Of a stretch of 64,000 nucleotides of DNA, positions 42,721-53,173 are shown piece by piece (position 1 is the stretch's first letter; each line of letters begins with the position of its first letter). Both the position numbers and the translations under genes were made by a program. Below the pieces are notes generated by a model, which was not told the origin of the DNA, searched no databases, and saw only the letters and a list, made by a program, of their open reading frames with translations. This DNA comes from Corynebacterium durum (GTDB lineage: Bacteria; Actinomycetota; Actinomycetes; Mycobacteriales; Mycobacteriaceae), in NCBI RefSeq assembly GCF_030408675.1, contig NZ_CP047200.1:806001-870000 (forward strand), given 5' to 3'.

Positions 42721-43575
42721 ATGACTATGAATATCCCGGTTGAGCCGCTGCCCCGCGGCATTATCATTGCGGCTACTCCATTGGGAAATGTGGGGGATGC
42801 GTCGCCCCGACTCGCTCAGGCGCTCGCACAGGCGGACGTGATCGCGGCGGAAGATACTCGCCGTACCCGTTCGTTGGCCGCAGCTTTGGGTGTGGAGATT
42901 ACTGGCCGAGTGGTGTCCAATTTTGACCACAACGAACAAGATCGCGTCACACAGCTGCTTGATGCCGCGCGGACAGGAACGGTTGTGGTGGTTACCGATG
43001 CCGGCATGCCCAGCGTATCCGACCCAGGGTTTGCGCTTATCGACGCCGCGCACACCGCTGGCCTTCCGGTCACATGCTTCCCCGGCCCCTCCGCAGTTCC
43101 TACGGCCCTTGCTCTCTCGGGGTTGCCGGTGGGCAGATTTTGCTTTGACGGCTTTGCCCCACGCAAGTCGGGGGCGCGCCGGGCGTGGTTGGAGGAGCTT
43201 CGTGGCGAGAAACGTGCTGTGTGCTTTTTTGAGTCACCACACCGCATTTCGGACACGCTGTCCGAGGCGGCCGAGGTGCTGGGGGAGGATCGTCGCGCTG
43301 CGGTGTGTCGGGAATTGACAAAAACGTTTGAAGAAGTACGTCGCGGTGGGTTGGGGGAGCTTGCCGACTGGGCGCGCGATGGTATTCGCGGTGAGGTGAG
43401 CGTGGTGATTGAAGGCACGACACAGGCGGGTGCAGATGTGAACCTGTTGGTTCCTGCCGTGGAAGATCTTGTGGCGGCGGGGGAGCGACTGAAAACAGCC
43501 TGTGCGGAGGTGGCGGCTCGGCACGGAGTGTCTAAGAAAGAGTTATATGATGCGGTTTTGGCTCACCGCTCCTAA
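42721..43575 (+). CDS. rsmI: 16S rRNA (cytidine-1402-2'-O)-methyltransferase
   Basis: SAM-dependent ribose methyltransferase acting on C1402 in the 30S decoding centre. The 284-aa protein begins IIIAATPLGNVGDASPRLAQ and continues DVIAAEDTRRTRSLAAALG, VVVTDAGMPSVSDPGFALID, CFPGPSAVPTALALSGLPV, CFFESPHRISDTLSEA and AAVCRELTKTFEEVRRG, all diagnostic RsmI motifs. ATG 42721 or 42727 are equally possible. It is divergent from pmt, with about 85 bp between the starts. Confidence 0.95.
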   Translation: MTMNIPVEPLPRGIIIAATPLGNVGDASPRLAQALAQADVIAAEDTRRTRSLAAALGVEITGRVVSNFDHNEQDRVTQLLDAARTGTVVVVTDAGMPSVSDPGFALIDAAHTAGLPVTCFPGPSAVPTALALSGLPVGRFCFDGFAPRKSGARRAWLEELRGEKRAVCFFESPHRISDTLSEAAEVLGEDRRAAVCRELTKTFEEVRRGGLGELADWARDGIRGEVSVVIEGTTQAGADVNLLVPAVEDLVAAGERLKTACAEVAARHGVSKKELYDAVLAHRS

Positions 43576-43589
43576 ATCTTAACGAAATT

Positions 43590-43716
43590 GTTACATTTTG
43601 CCCACAAAACCTATTCTGGGCTGGGAATAAGTGACATCACAAATTGGTAACATGTAGTGAAAATGGCCTGTGAAAAGCATGTTGGGCTTGAAAAGTATGT
43701 AACAAACTAACCATCG
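43590..43716 (+). promoter_or_regulatory. Putative MtrA-binding sites upstream of betP
   Basis: The betP upstream region contains GTTACA (43590-43595), GGTAACAT (43646-43653) and the direct repeat GTAACA-N3-TAACCA (43699-43713). betP of C. glutamicum is controlled by MtrAB under osmotic stress, and GTAAC-type repeats fit. Motif match only. Confidence 0.45.
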
Positions 43717-43723
43717 TTAAGAT

Positions 43724-45523
43724 ATGACAAACCCCGATCCTACATATGTTGACCCAGTGGTGGAGACTCCCATCAGTGCGACTGAAGAACTCGCAGCAAT
43801 GCTGGATCACAAGCAGCACATTGCGCCGGAACTGGTCGAAGAGCCAATTGAGCTGGAGGGGGAGTCAGACTCAGCAACGTTGAACTGGGGGGTTATCGCG
43901 CCAGCGGCACTCATCATCGTCGCAGTGGTGGTGTGGGGCTTGTTCTTCCCAGGGTCGTTTTCCGCTTTCGCGGCCACCGCACTGACCAAGGTGGTAGATA
44001 ACCTGGGGTGGGCCTTCGTGTTCTTTGGCACGATCTTTGTGTTCTACATTATCGCGATTGCCTGCAGTAAGTTCGGCAACATCCGGCTTGGGCGAGATGA
44101 TGAAGCGCCTGAGTTTTCTAACTTTTCCTGGTTCGCCATGATGTTTGCTGCAGGCATGGGCATCGGTTTGATGTTCTACGGAACCACCGAACCCCTGACC
44201 TTCTACCGCAACGGTGTGCCTGGGCACGAAACGCATGACATCGGAAATGCGTTTGCCAGCACCCTGTTCCACTGGACGCTGCACCCCTGGGCCATTTACG
44301 CCATCGTTGGCCTGGCCATCGCGTACAATACCTTCCGTATTGGTAAAAAACAGCTTTTGAGCTCTGCGTTTATTCCACTGATTGGTGAACGTCGGGCAGA
44401 AGGCTGGCTGGGACGCCTCATTGATCTGCTGGCTATCGTGGCCACAGTGTTCGGCACCGCGGCGTCGCTAGGCATTGGTGCGCTGCAGATTGGTGCTGGC
44501 CTGGACCGTACCGGTCTGATCACCTCGCCCAGTATGAAAGTGCTGGTGGGCATCGTGCTCGTGTTGACCTTGGCGTTCATTTTCTCCGCCATGTCCGGCG
44601 TGGGCAAAGGAATCCAGTACATCTCTAACGCCAACATGGTGCTGGCGGCAATCCTGGCGATCTTCGTGTTTGTCTTTGGCCCAACGGTGAGTATTTTGAA
44701 CATGCTCCCCATGTCCGTGGGCAGCTACTTCAACTCATTCTTTGAAATGGCATCCCGTACGGCCGATCTGGATAGCGGTGATACCGCAACATGGTTGAGC
44801 AGCTGGACCATCTTCTACTGGGCATGGTGGATTTCCTGGAGTCCCTTCGTTGGCATGTTCGTTGCCCGCATTTCCCGTGGCCGCTCCATCCGCGAATTTG
44901 TTGTTGGCGTGATGATCATCCCCGCAGCAGTCACCGTGGTGTGGTTTAGTATCTTCGGCGGCACTGCCATCCACTTCGAGCAGGAAAACCGCTCAGTGTG
45001 GGGTGAGGGCGATGCGAAACGCCAGCTCTTCGACCTACTGTATTCCCTACCTGGCGGCACCATTGCAGCCATTGTTGCCATGATCCTGCTGGCCACGTTC
45101 TTTATCACCTCCGCAGACTCCGCAGCCACTGTGATGGGGTCCATGAGCCAGCAAGGCGTGCTCGTTGCTAACAAGTGGGTCACTGCAGCTTGGGGTGTGC
45201 TTACCGCAGCCATCGGATTGACCCTGCTGGTCTCCGGCGGTAACGACGCCCTGTCTAACCTCCAAAACGTGACCATCATTGCGGCCAGCCCATTCCTGGT
45301 GGTGATCATCGGGCTGATGGTGTCCCTCTACCGAGGACTCAGTGACGATCCGCTCTACCTCGACCACAAGGAACAGCAAAAGTTCGCTATGAGGCTGGCA
45401 CGCGAACGTCGTGTCCACTCCGAAATGCGGGCTGAACTGCAAGCTGAACAGCGCCGTCGCGCCCGCAAGGCGGCGCGCGTCAATCGACGTCCCATCCGCT
45501 TCCGCGCACCCAAAACCGACTAG
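43724..45523 (+). CDS. betP: Glycine betaine transporter BetP (BCCT family)
   Basis: Sodium-coupled betaine symporter and osmosensor, 599 aa with twelve helices. Closely resembles C. glutamicum Bet[21 protein letters not shown] (unwound helix with sodium and substrate sites), [55 protein letters not shown] and the aromatic box [16 protein letters not shown]. The N-terminal tail is acidic and the C-terminal tail very basic ([33 protein letters not shown]), as required for osmosensing in BetP. It stands between rsmI and metG as in C. glutamicum. Confidence 0.93.
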   Translation: MTNPDPTYVDPVVETPISATEELAAMLDHKQHIAPELVEEPIELEGESDSATLNWGVIAPAALIIVAVVVWGLFFPGSFSAFAATALTKVVDNLGWAFVFFGTIFVFYIIAIACSKFGNIRLGRDDEAPEFSNFSWFAMMFAAGMGIGLMFYGTTEPLTFYRNGVPGHETHDIGNAFASTLFHWTLHPWAIYAIVGLAIAYNTFRIGKKQLLSSAFIPLIGERRAEGWLGRLIDLLAIVATVFGTAASLGIGALQIGAGLDRTGLITSPSMKVLVGIVLVLTLAFIFSAMSGVGKGIQYISNANMVLAAILAIFVFVFGPTVSILNMLPMSVGSYFNSFFEMASRTADLDSGDTATWLSSWTIFYWAWWISWSPFVGMFVARISRGRSIREFVVGVMIIPAAVTVVWFSIFGGTAIHFEQENRSVWGEGDAKRQLFDLLYSLPGGTIAAIVAMILLATFFITSADSAATVMGSMSQQGVLVANKWVTAAWGVLTAAIGLTLLVSGGNDALSNLQNVTIIAASPFLVVIIGLMVSLYRGLSDDPLYLDHKEQQKFAMRLARERRVHSEMRAELQAEQRRRARKAARVNRRPIRFRAPKTD

Positions 45524-45573
45524 TTTCTGGCTAGTTCCTGTGCGTTGTGACGCCATAAATTAAAGTGAAACCC

Positions 45574-47406
45574 ATGACAAAGTCTGTGCTCACTGCTGTT
45601 GCCTGGCCCTACGCCAACGGTCCCCGTCACATTGGACATGTGGCGGGGTTCGGCGTGCCCTCCGATGTTTTCGCCCGTTACCAGCGAATGACCGGCGCGA
45701 ATGTACTGATGGTGTCCGGCACGGACGAGCATGGGACCCCGCTGCTGGTGCAGGCCGAAAAAGAAGGCTTGACCGTGCAAGAACTGGCGGACCGCTACAA
45801 CCGCCAGATCGTGCACGACCTCGCAGGGCTGGGCCTGTCCTACGATTTGTTCACTCGAACCACCACCCGTAACCACTACGCAGTGGTGCAGGAATTGTTC
45901 CGTGGTCTGCACGACAACGGCTACATGGTCAAAGAAACAACCATGGGCGCTATCTCGCCATCCACGGGTCGTACCCTGCCGGACCGCTACATTGAAGGCA
46001 CCTGCCCTATTTGTGGTGCCGACGGCGCGCGCGGCGATCAGTGCGACAACTGCGGCAACCAGTTGGATCCCGCCGACCTGATCAACCCCGTGTCTAAAAT
46101 CAACGGCGAAACACCGCAGTTTGTGGAAACCGAGCACTTCTTGTTGGATCTTCCGGCACTGGCCGACGCCCTGTCTGCGTGGTTGAAAGAGCGGCAAGAT
46201 TGGCGCCCCAACGTTCTGAAGTTCTCGCTGAACCTTCTTGAGGACATTCGTCCGCGAGCCATGACCCGCGACATTGACTGGGGTGTGCCCATCCCCATTG
46301 AGGGCTGGCAGGACAACAATGCCAAGAAACTCTACGTGTGGTTCGATGCTGTTGTGGGCTACCTATCCGCCTCCATTGAATGGGCCTATCGCATCGGAGA
46401 ACCAGAGGCGTGGCGCACGTTCTGGACCAACCCTGATGCTGTCTCGTACTACTTCATGGGTAAAGACAACATCACCTTCCACTCTCAGATTTGGCCCGCT
46501 GAACTGCTGGGCTACCGTGGTGAAGGTTCCCGTGAGGGTACGGTCGGACAGCTCGGCTCGCTGGAGTTGCCCACCGAAGTTGTCTCGTCTGAGTATCTGA
46601 CCATGTCCGGGTCCAAGTTCTCCTCCTCCAAGGGGGTGGTCATCTACGTCAAGGACTTCCTGGAGGAATTTGGTGCCGATCCCTTGCGTTACTTCATCGC
46701 TGTCGCGGGACCGGAAAACAACGACACCGACTTTACTTGGGACGAGTTTGTCCGTCGCATTAACAACGAGCTGGCCAATGGCTGGGGCAACCTGGTCAAC
46801 CGCACAGTCTCCATGGCGCATAAAAACTTCGGTGAGGTTCCCACCCCTGGCGAGCTTAGCGATGCTGATCAGGCCATCCTTGACCTCGCTTCCCGCACGT
46901 TCGATGAGGCTGGCGATGCTCTCAGCCACTCTCGGTTCAAGCAGGGCATTACTAAAATTATGCACGTAGTGGGCGAAGCCAACGCTTACATCGCGGAGCA
47001 AGAACCGTGGAAATTGGCCAAGGATGAAACTCAACGCGAGCGTCTAGCCACAGTGCTGTGGACAGCGCTTCAGGTGGTCAGCGACTGCAACACCATGCTC
47101 ACCCCCTTCCTTCCGCATACGGCGCAGGCCGTTCACGAAACCCTGGGGCGTGACGGCGTGTGGGCCGCACTGCCTGAGGTTGTAGAGGTCACAGATGATC
47201 AGCCGGTCGAACCGGTGGGCGCGGGTCTACCCGAAAAGGGACGCAGCTACCCCGTGATCATGGGTAACTACCGTGACCAGCAGGCGGTGTGGAAGCGTAT
47301 CGACGTCGTGCCAGGCACCGCCCTCAGCAAACCACGGCCACTCATTGCGAAACTGGACCCAGAACTGGCGGAAACCGGGCCGTCCTGGGCTCCGGTGAAC
47401 TCCTAG
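45574..47406 (+). CDS. metG: Methionyl-tRNA synthetase
   Basis: Class I aminoacyl-tRNA synthetase charging tRNA-Met, 610 aa. [20 protein letters not shown] carries the HIGH motif; the zinc knuckle is [18 protein letters not shown]. The signature loop is [11 protein letters not shown], the KFxxS variant usual for this actinobacterial subtype, followed by the anticodon-binding helices ([20 protein letters not shown]). There is no C-terminal tRNA-binding dimer domain. ATG 45574 aligns with homologues; the frame extends three codons further. Confidence 0.96.
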   Translation: MTKSVLTAVAWPYANGPRHIGHVAGFGVPSDVFARYQRMTGANVLMVSGTDEHGTPLLVQAEKEGLTVQELADRYNRQIVHDLAGLGLSYDLFTRTTTRNHYAVVQELFRGLHDNGYMVKETTMGAISPSTGRTLPDRYIEGTCPICGADGARGDQCDNCGNQLDPADLINPVSKINGETPQFVETEHFLLDLPALADALSAWLKERQDWRPNVLKFSLNLLEDIRPRAMTRDIDWGVPIPIEGWQDNNAKKLYVWFDAVVGYLSASIEWAYRIGEPEAWRTFWTNPDAVSYYFMGKDNITFHSQIWPAELLGYRGEGSREGTVGQLGSLELPTEVVSSEYLTMSGSKFSSSKGVVIYVKDFLEEFGADPLRYFIAVAGPENNDTDFTWDEFVRRINNELANGWGNLVNRTVSMAHKNFGEVPTPGELSDADQAILDLASRTFDEAGDALSHSRFKQGITKIMHVVGEANAYIAEQEPWKLAKDETQRERLATVLWTALQVVSDCNTMLTPFLPHTAQAVHETLGRDGVWAALPEVVEVTDDQPVEPVGAGLPEKGRSYPVIMGNYRDQQAVWKRIDVVPGTALSKPRPLIAKLDPELAETGPSWAPVNS

Positions 47407-47435
47407 CATATCCAGGAATATTGGGGGTCGGGGGA

Positions 47436-47477
47436 TGCAAAAAGTGGACTCTAGGAAGGGTTAACCTAGAGTCCACT
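47436..47477 (-). terminator. Terminator for the small secreted-protein gene
   Basis: Stem AGTGGACTCTAGG (47443-47455) with CCTAGAGTCCACT (47465-47477), 9-nt loop. On the minus strand it is followed by TTTTTGC, so it ends the gene at 47506-47910; it may also attenuate read-through from metG. Confidence 0.87.
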
Positions 47478-47505
47478 AAACGGGGAAGCTGTGGTAGGGG
47501 TGCCC

Positions 47506-47910
47506 TTAGCGGATCACGCCCTGGAACTTCAGGAAGTTGATGATGGGGAAGACCACAAGGCCGAGGAAGGAACCAACCAGGCCAGTGGCGGTCACAGCAC
47601 GCAGAGTCTTAGCCCACTTCGGGAGGTTGGCATCTTTCTCCTCGGAGCTCATCTGAACGCCGGTGGCGGCCTTATCAGCCTCGTACTTCTTCTGAAGTTC
47701 TGCGCTCGGCTTGCCGTCTTCGCCTAGGTACTTGTCGCTGGAGCCAACGGCTTTCGCATCTTTACTTTTACCACCTTCAGAGCTTGAGCCCTGCTGAGCG
47801 GCAACATCCGTGGGGAGGCCTTGTTCTGCAGCGTGAGCAGCTGCGACGCCGCCCAGGGTCAGGGCGAGTGCGGTTGCGGCGGCAACGGCGGACTTGCGGA
47901 TGTTCTTCAT
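47506..47910 (-). CDS. Small exported protein with C-terminal membrane helix
   Basis: 134-aa protein. Signal peptide MKNIRKSAVAAATALALTLG with probable cleavage after AAHA; then a polar Ser/Lys/Asp/Glu-rich region (EGGKSKDAKAVGSSDKYLGE); then a C-terminal hydrophobic helix (TGLVGSFLGLVVFPIINFLK) that would anchor it. I do not recognise the family. ATG 47910 with AAAGG upstream fits the signal peptide better than the longer frame. It is a lone gene with its own terminator. Confidence 0.75.
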   Translation of the reverse strand: MKNIRKSAVAAATALALTLGGVAAAHAAEQGLPTDVAAQQGSSSEGGKSKDAKAVGSSDKYLGEDGKPSAELQKKYEADKAATGVQMSSEEKDANLPKWAKTLRAVTATGLVGSFLGLVVFPIINFLKFQGVIR

Positions 47911-48372
47911 GGGGAGACCTTTCAGACGGAATACGGAGAGAAGTAGTCCTATGGGACTTTTCATGAGACTGCCGCGCGTCGACAAACTCGACCACACAGG
48001 TTAGTATCATGAAATATTAAGTTTTAGATACTGAGTGGGTGCAAACCGTTTGGTTTGCAAAAGCGCAGTTAAAGACCTTTCTTGGGTGAAAACCTAACCT
48101 ACTATAGGGGTGGTATTCAAACCTAGAAAGTTTGAGCAGCGTCCGTTTTGCGCGTCTCTCACTATCTGGCACCTACAATACATTAATATAAAACTCAGCT
48201 AAAGTTAACAACTAAAACGTGCGCTATTTGTCAATCTCTGTGACTAATGTGATCATTGGGGCAAAATTTCCACCCCTGATAGGGGTATCTTGTAGCATGT
48301 GTGCGGCTTTGATGGTGGTGGAAAGTTGGGAAAGGGTGCAGACAAAGATCATCCCAGGTGTAGCAACCATGC
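47911..48372. other. A+T-rich interval with a small palindrome
   Basis: About 460 bases without a convincing gene. It holds the palindrome TGCAAACC-GTTT-GGTTTGCA (48040-48059) and CCCCTGATAGGGG (48273-48285). AAAACCTAACCTACTATA near 48089-48106 vaguely recalls half of an iron-box (DtxR) site but lacks a clear mate. Confidence 0.5.
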
Positions 48373-49014
48373 TCAGTAGGCTCCAGTGTGTGTGACGACG
48401 GCGCCGACTGTGCGGGCAATGGTTTTCATGTCGAGCAGCATTGACCAATTGTGGACGTAGTAGAGGTCCAGGCGCTTGGCTTCATCGGCCGACAGGTGTG
48501 ATCTGCCGCTGACTTGCCATAGTCCGGTAATGCCTGGACGTATGGTGAGCCGGAGATGCATGTCCGCATCGTATTCATCAACTTCACGTTGTACCTGGGG
48601 ACGTGGCCCCACAATGCTCATTGTTCCATTAAGTGAATTAATAAATTGCGGTAGTTCATCGATACTGTATGTACGAATAAAACGTCCGATGGGGGTGAGG
48701 CGTGGATCATCTTTCATTTTGAAAAGCAGAGCATTGCCACCCTGCTGTCGAATAAGTTCGTGTACCTTAGTATCGGCGTCAACAACCATGCTTCGGAATT
48801 TCCATAGGGTATAGGGGATTCCATCGCGACCGATGCGTTCGCTGAGGTAGAAGGCAGGTCCGCCGTCGTAAAGCTTGATGGCAAGAGCAGTAACAAGCAG
48901 GATTGGCGAGGTCAGGATAAGCATGATAAGGGATAAAAGAATATCGAATACTCGCTTAGTAGTTCCGTTTGCGTCACTATATTTTTTCTGATCTGATAAT
49001 GTCACGCGCACCAT
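48373..49014 (-). CDS. Small sugar-phosphate transferase (PglC/WcaJ-type)
   Basis: Phosphoglycosyltransferase that moves a sugar phosphate from a nucleotide sugar to polyprenyl phosphate, starting glycan synthesis. The 213-aa protein has just the catalytic unit: re-entrant hydrophobic helix VFDILLSLIMLILTSPILLV, SERIGRDGIPYTLWKFRSMV, then IDELPQFINSLNGTMSIVGP with the catalytic Asp-Glu dyad, and RLTIRPGITGLWQVSGRSHL. The long N-terminal membrane domain of WcaJ-like proteins is missing, as in PglC. No other glycan genes are adjacent. AAGGA lies very near the ATG, so GTG 49005 is an alternative. Flanks are A+T-rich, which may indicate transfer. Confidence 0.85.
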   Translation of the reverse strand: MVRVTLSDQKKYSDANGTTKRVFDILLSLIMLILTSPILLVTALAIKLYDGGPAFYLSERIGRDGIPYTLWKFRSMVVDADTKVHELIRQQGGNALLFKMKDDPRLTPIGRFIRTYSIDELPQFINSLNGTMSIVGPRPQVQREVDEYDADMHLRLTIRPGITGLWQVSGRSHLSADEAKRLDLYYVHNWSMLLDMKTIARTVGAVVTHTGAY

Positions 49015-49193
49015 CCTTAGAGGCGTTTGAATTATGCGGGAATTCTATTCCGTGATGGTGTGTTTCTACAATTTATTTCAACTTGGGCTTTGTTGGTGTT
49101 CTTCACACATGCATGGCAATAGGTGCAATAGGTGCTGTCGGTTACGGGTCGCGATGCATCTGTGCCCTGACAGGATGGACATCACACCCTCGC

Positions 49194-49199
49194 TACACT
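49194..49199 (+). promoter_or_regulatory. -10 element of tatD
   Basis: TACACT ends 8 nt before the tatD ATG. Upstream, the sequence CAATAGGTG occurs twice in tandem (49117-49134). Confidence 0.5.
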
Positions 49200-49207
49200 G
49201 AGGACTT

Positions 49208-50032
49208 ATGTCAAGAAAAAAGCCACGTCCGATTCCGGTTCCGGCGCGCACTATTCCTGGGCTCATTGATGCCCACACGCACCTTGCGTCGTGTAAGGAT
49301 GACGCCGCAGCGTTAGTTGATCGTGCATGTGCGGCGGGCGTCGATAAGCTGTGCACGGTGGGGGATGGTCTTGCGGAAGCGGAGGCTGCGTTGGCAGCTG
49401 CGCATGCTTTTCCCCAGGTATATGCGGCGTGTGCGATTCATCCGACTCGGGTGGGTGAATTGGATCAGGCTGCCCAGGCGCGGTTGGTGGAGATGATTGC
49501 GGATCCGCGGTGTGTGGCGGTCGGGGAGACCGGTCTGGACACGTACTGGATTGGCAAATCGGAGACGTGTGCGCCTCTGGACATGCAGGAGGAGGCTCTG
49601 CGGTGGCACATTGACCGTGCGGTGGAGGCGGATAAGGCGCTGATGATCCATAATCGTGAGGCAGACGCGGACTTGTTGCGTGTGTTGGCGGATGCCCCAG
49701 CGCCGCGCGCCACCATACTGCATTGTTTTTCGTCCCCGCTGGATGTTGCTCGGGAGGCTCTGGACCGCGGTTACGTGCTGTCTTTTGCAGGCAACGTCAC
49801 GTTTAAACGGAACGAGGAACTGCGGGAGGCGGCGCGGCTAGCCCCAACGGGGCAGGTGCTGATTGAAACTGATGCTCCCTATATGACTCCTGAGCCGTTC
49901 CGTGGGTCGCGGAATGAACCGTCGCTGATCGGTCACACCGCCCTGTGTGTGGCAGAGGCGCGTGGGTTGAGCCCAGAAGAGTTGGCTGAGGAAATTTCGG
50001 CCACGTTTGATCGCGTGTATGGGCAGGCGTGA
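49208..50032 (+). CDS. tatD: TatD-family metal-dependent DNase/hydrolase
   Basis: Amidohydrolase-fold metalloenzyme; TatD proteins are 3'-5' exonucleases in DNA repair and turnover. GLIDAHTHLASCKDD has the HxH metal site; VAVGETGLDTYW carries the Glu; ALMIHNREADADLL and ATILHCFSSPLDVAREAL the two His; LIETDAPYMTPEPFRGSRNE the Asp and the TatD signature. Its 274 aa are normal. In mycobacteria it is likewise between metG and rpfB. The tetR stop on the other strand is directly adjacent. Confidence 0.93.
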   Translation: MSRKKPRPIPVPARTIPGLIDAHTHLASCKDDAAALVDRACAAGVDKLCTVGDGLAEAEAALAAAHAFPQVYAACAIHPTRVGELDQAAQARLVEMIADPRCVAVGETGLDTYWIGKSETCAPLDMQEEALRWHIDRAVEADKALMIHNREADADLLRVLADAPAPRATILHCFSSPLDVAREALDRGYVLSFAGNVTFKRNEELREAARLAPTGQVLIETDAPYMTPEPFRGSRNEPSLIGHTALCVAEARGLSPEELAEEISATFDRVYGQA

Positions 50033-50659
50033 TTAGCGTAGTCCGAGCATGTCAAGGGTGCCACGGATGGTAGCGCGCATGGACCAGTTGAAAAAATCGT
50101 CCGGACTCCACTGTTCCGTCATGCGTGCCCCAGAAGTGATCGTGGGTACGTTGCCGGGGAGTTCGCTGTGGTGTGCCAGCGCGTTGTCGCGATGACTAAG
50201 CGGAGCAAGGTGTGCAAGGGCAACCGCGTGTTCTGCCACCACCGATAGGACGATGCTGGCCTGATGGGGGAGCCAGCCGTATGTAGTTGCGTATCCGGCT
50301 TGGGTTTTTTCGATCGCGCTCAAGGCGGTGGTGTGCTCGGGGGTGAGTTGGGTGAGGAAAGTACCGATGCCGGGATTGTCCTGCACAAAGCGGCGCAGCG
50401 CTTGGGCCATGTCCGTCAGAGAATCCTCGGGATCGGCGTGGTGGGGTTCGGGGAGGGATTCACGGGCAATGATGTGCTGCGCAACAAGGTTTCGTGCCGT
50501 CTCCAGGTTGCGGACATGCCTATAGATGGACATCTCGCTCACGTTCAAGTATTCCGCTAGCCCGCGGATGGTGAGTTTATCCAATGTGATAGTGCGGCCT
50601 GCTTCTCCGATCTGCTCAAGGGTGATGCTGGGCGGCCTGCCGTGAGTTTTTCTGGGCAT
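50033..50659 (-). CDS. TetR-family transcriptional regulator
   Basis: 208-aa repressor. The helix-turn-helix is near the N-terminus: [20 protein letters not shown], then [20 protein letters not shown] with the recognition helix. The C-terminal domain is unassigned. It is divergent from a siderophore-interacting-protein gene and a perfect 10-bp inverted repeat lies between them, so it is probably the local repressor of both. It converges end to end with tatD. Confidence 0.85.
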   Translation of the reverse strand: MPRKTHGRPPSITLEQIGEAGRTITLDKLTIRGLAEYLNVSEMSIYRHVRNLETARNLVAQHIIARESLPEPHHADPEDSLTDMAQALRRFVQDNPGIGTFLTQLTPEHTTALSAIEKTQAGYATTYGWLPHQASIVLSVVAEHAVALAHLAPLSHRDNALAHHSELPGNVPTITSGARMTEQWSPDDFFNWSMRATIRGTLDMLGLR

Positions 50660-50691
50660 TCCTTAATTCTGACACAAGACAGCAGGTAAAG

Positions 50692-50723
50692 ATTTTTGTT
50701 AGACTGTATAACAAAAATAGTCT
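50692..50723. promoter_or_regulatory. Operator and -10 between tetR and the SIP gene
   Basis: Perfect arms ATTTTTGTTA (50692-50701) and TAACAAAAAT (50709-50718) with a 7-bp spacer. TAGTCT (50718-50723), a good -10 for the SIP gene, abuts the right arm, so bound TetR would cover the promoter. Confidence 0.78.
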
Positions 50724-50749
50724 TTGGTTGTGCGAGAAAGGTAAAGATC

Positions 50750-51610
50750 GTGAGCGAGCATCAACTGACGCAATCGGAACTTGCGGAAATGAACGACGTG
50801 CTTACCCATCCCGACCACACCCGCGGGTTGGAGGAAGGGGAGCTGGTGGTCACTGCTCTGGAGGTGTTGAGTTCCACATTCATTCGCATCCGTGGCCGGC
50901 TTGAAGGGTTCCGCAATCCCGATGCCTGGCGACGTCCCAATACCACCCTCCGCATGGAGGTGCCCGTGGATAACGACGTTATTGAAGGCGTCGCGACATC
51001 GTCACGCGTGTACACCATTGCAGAGGTCTTTGGCGACTATGACGTGGCTATTGACGCCGTCGCGCACGGCACCACCTCGCCGATGATGCGTTGGTTGGCG
51101 TCCGTGAATCACGGCGACCGCATCGTGGTCAAAGGCCCGCGCCCGCATCAGCTGTTGAATCCCGCGTCGGTGAACTACATGCTTGCCGACGCCTCGGCGC
51201 TGCCCGCCGTGCGCAATATTCTGCTGTATCAACACGAGGTTAAGGAGAAGCCAACAGTGGTGATTGCGGCACCGCAGGCTGATGCGGAAGCCTATGTGGC
51301 TGATTGTGCGGACCGGGCAACCATCATTCACCTTGGGGAGACTGGAGACCTTGCTGCTGCGTGTGCAGAGTTGGGTATTGCGGCGTCGGCAACCGTGTGG
51401 GCGGCGGGGGAGCGTGACCTGATGCGCGCTATCAGGCGCTACTGTAAAGAAGATCTTGGGCTGGAGCGGTCCGCACTGAGGATTTTTGGGTATTGGAAAG
51501 AGGGCACCTCCCACACTCTGCTTGATGTGGCGCGGATGCGGGCCGCCAAGAGGCGTGTCGAATCTGGGCTGGGGCTAGACGGGGCTGATGATTTTGATTT
51601 AGAGATATAG
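50750..51610 (+). CDS. Siderophore-interacting protein (FAD-dependent reductase family)
   Basis: 286-aa protein of the SIP family, flavoproteins that reduce ferric siderophores in the cytoplasm. The N-terminal FAD domain is seen in LSSTFIRIRGRLEGF, YTIAEVFGDYDVAIDAVAHG and SPMMRWLASVNHGDRIVVKG (the last with the SIP-type GPRPH). The C-terminal domain holds LADASALPAVRNIL, TVWAAGERDLMRAIRRYCKE and IFGYWKEGTSH, the usual GYWR-like motif. GTG 50750 with GAAAGG upstream is the likely start. No iron-box is evident; control is more likely by the divergent TetR. Confidence 0.87.
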   Translation: MSEHQLTQSELAEMNDVLTHPDHTRGLEEGELVVTALEVLSSTFIRIRGRLEGFRNPDAWRRPNTTLRMEVPVDNDVIEGVATSSRVYTIAEVFGDYDVAIDAVAHGTTSPMMRWLASVNHGDRIVVKGPRPHQLLNPASVNYMLADASALPAVRNILLYQHEVKEKPTVVIAAPQADAEAYVADCADRATIIHLGETGDLAAACAELGIAASATVWAAGERDLMRAIRRYCKEDLGLERSALRIFGYWKEGTSHTLLDVARMRAAKRRVESGLGLDGADDFDLEI

Positions 51611-53005
<1,395 letters not shown>

Positions 53006-53160
53006 TCACGTTGCTAGTTAATGTTGGTATTTCACCCCTGTCGCACTGTGGTGTGGTGGGGGTGAACCTGTCTCCCCGTTAAGGGGTGGCGGGATCTACC
53101 CTATGTAGAAAAAGTTATACCTTTCGGAGTGTGAGCATAGTTTCTGGCATATATAGCTGT

Positions 53161-53166
53161 TAGGCT
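53161..53166 (+). promoter_or_regulatory. -10 element of the secreted-protein gene
   Basis: TAGGCT ends 7 nt before the ATG at 53174; leaderless pattern. A GC-rich hairpin TTCACCCC/GGGGTGAA (53031-53066) after rpf2 lacks a U-tract. Confidence 0.5.
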
Positions 53167-53173
53167 ACGTGCT

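Noticed and set aside
45574..47406. KFSSSKG as a defective signature in MetG
   Set aside because: This variant is usual for the actinobacterial type of methionyl-tRNA synthetase.
48085..48110. AACCTAACCTA as a DtxR iron box
   Set aside because: Only one half resembles the 19-bp consensus, and no iron gene is adjacent.
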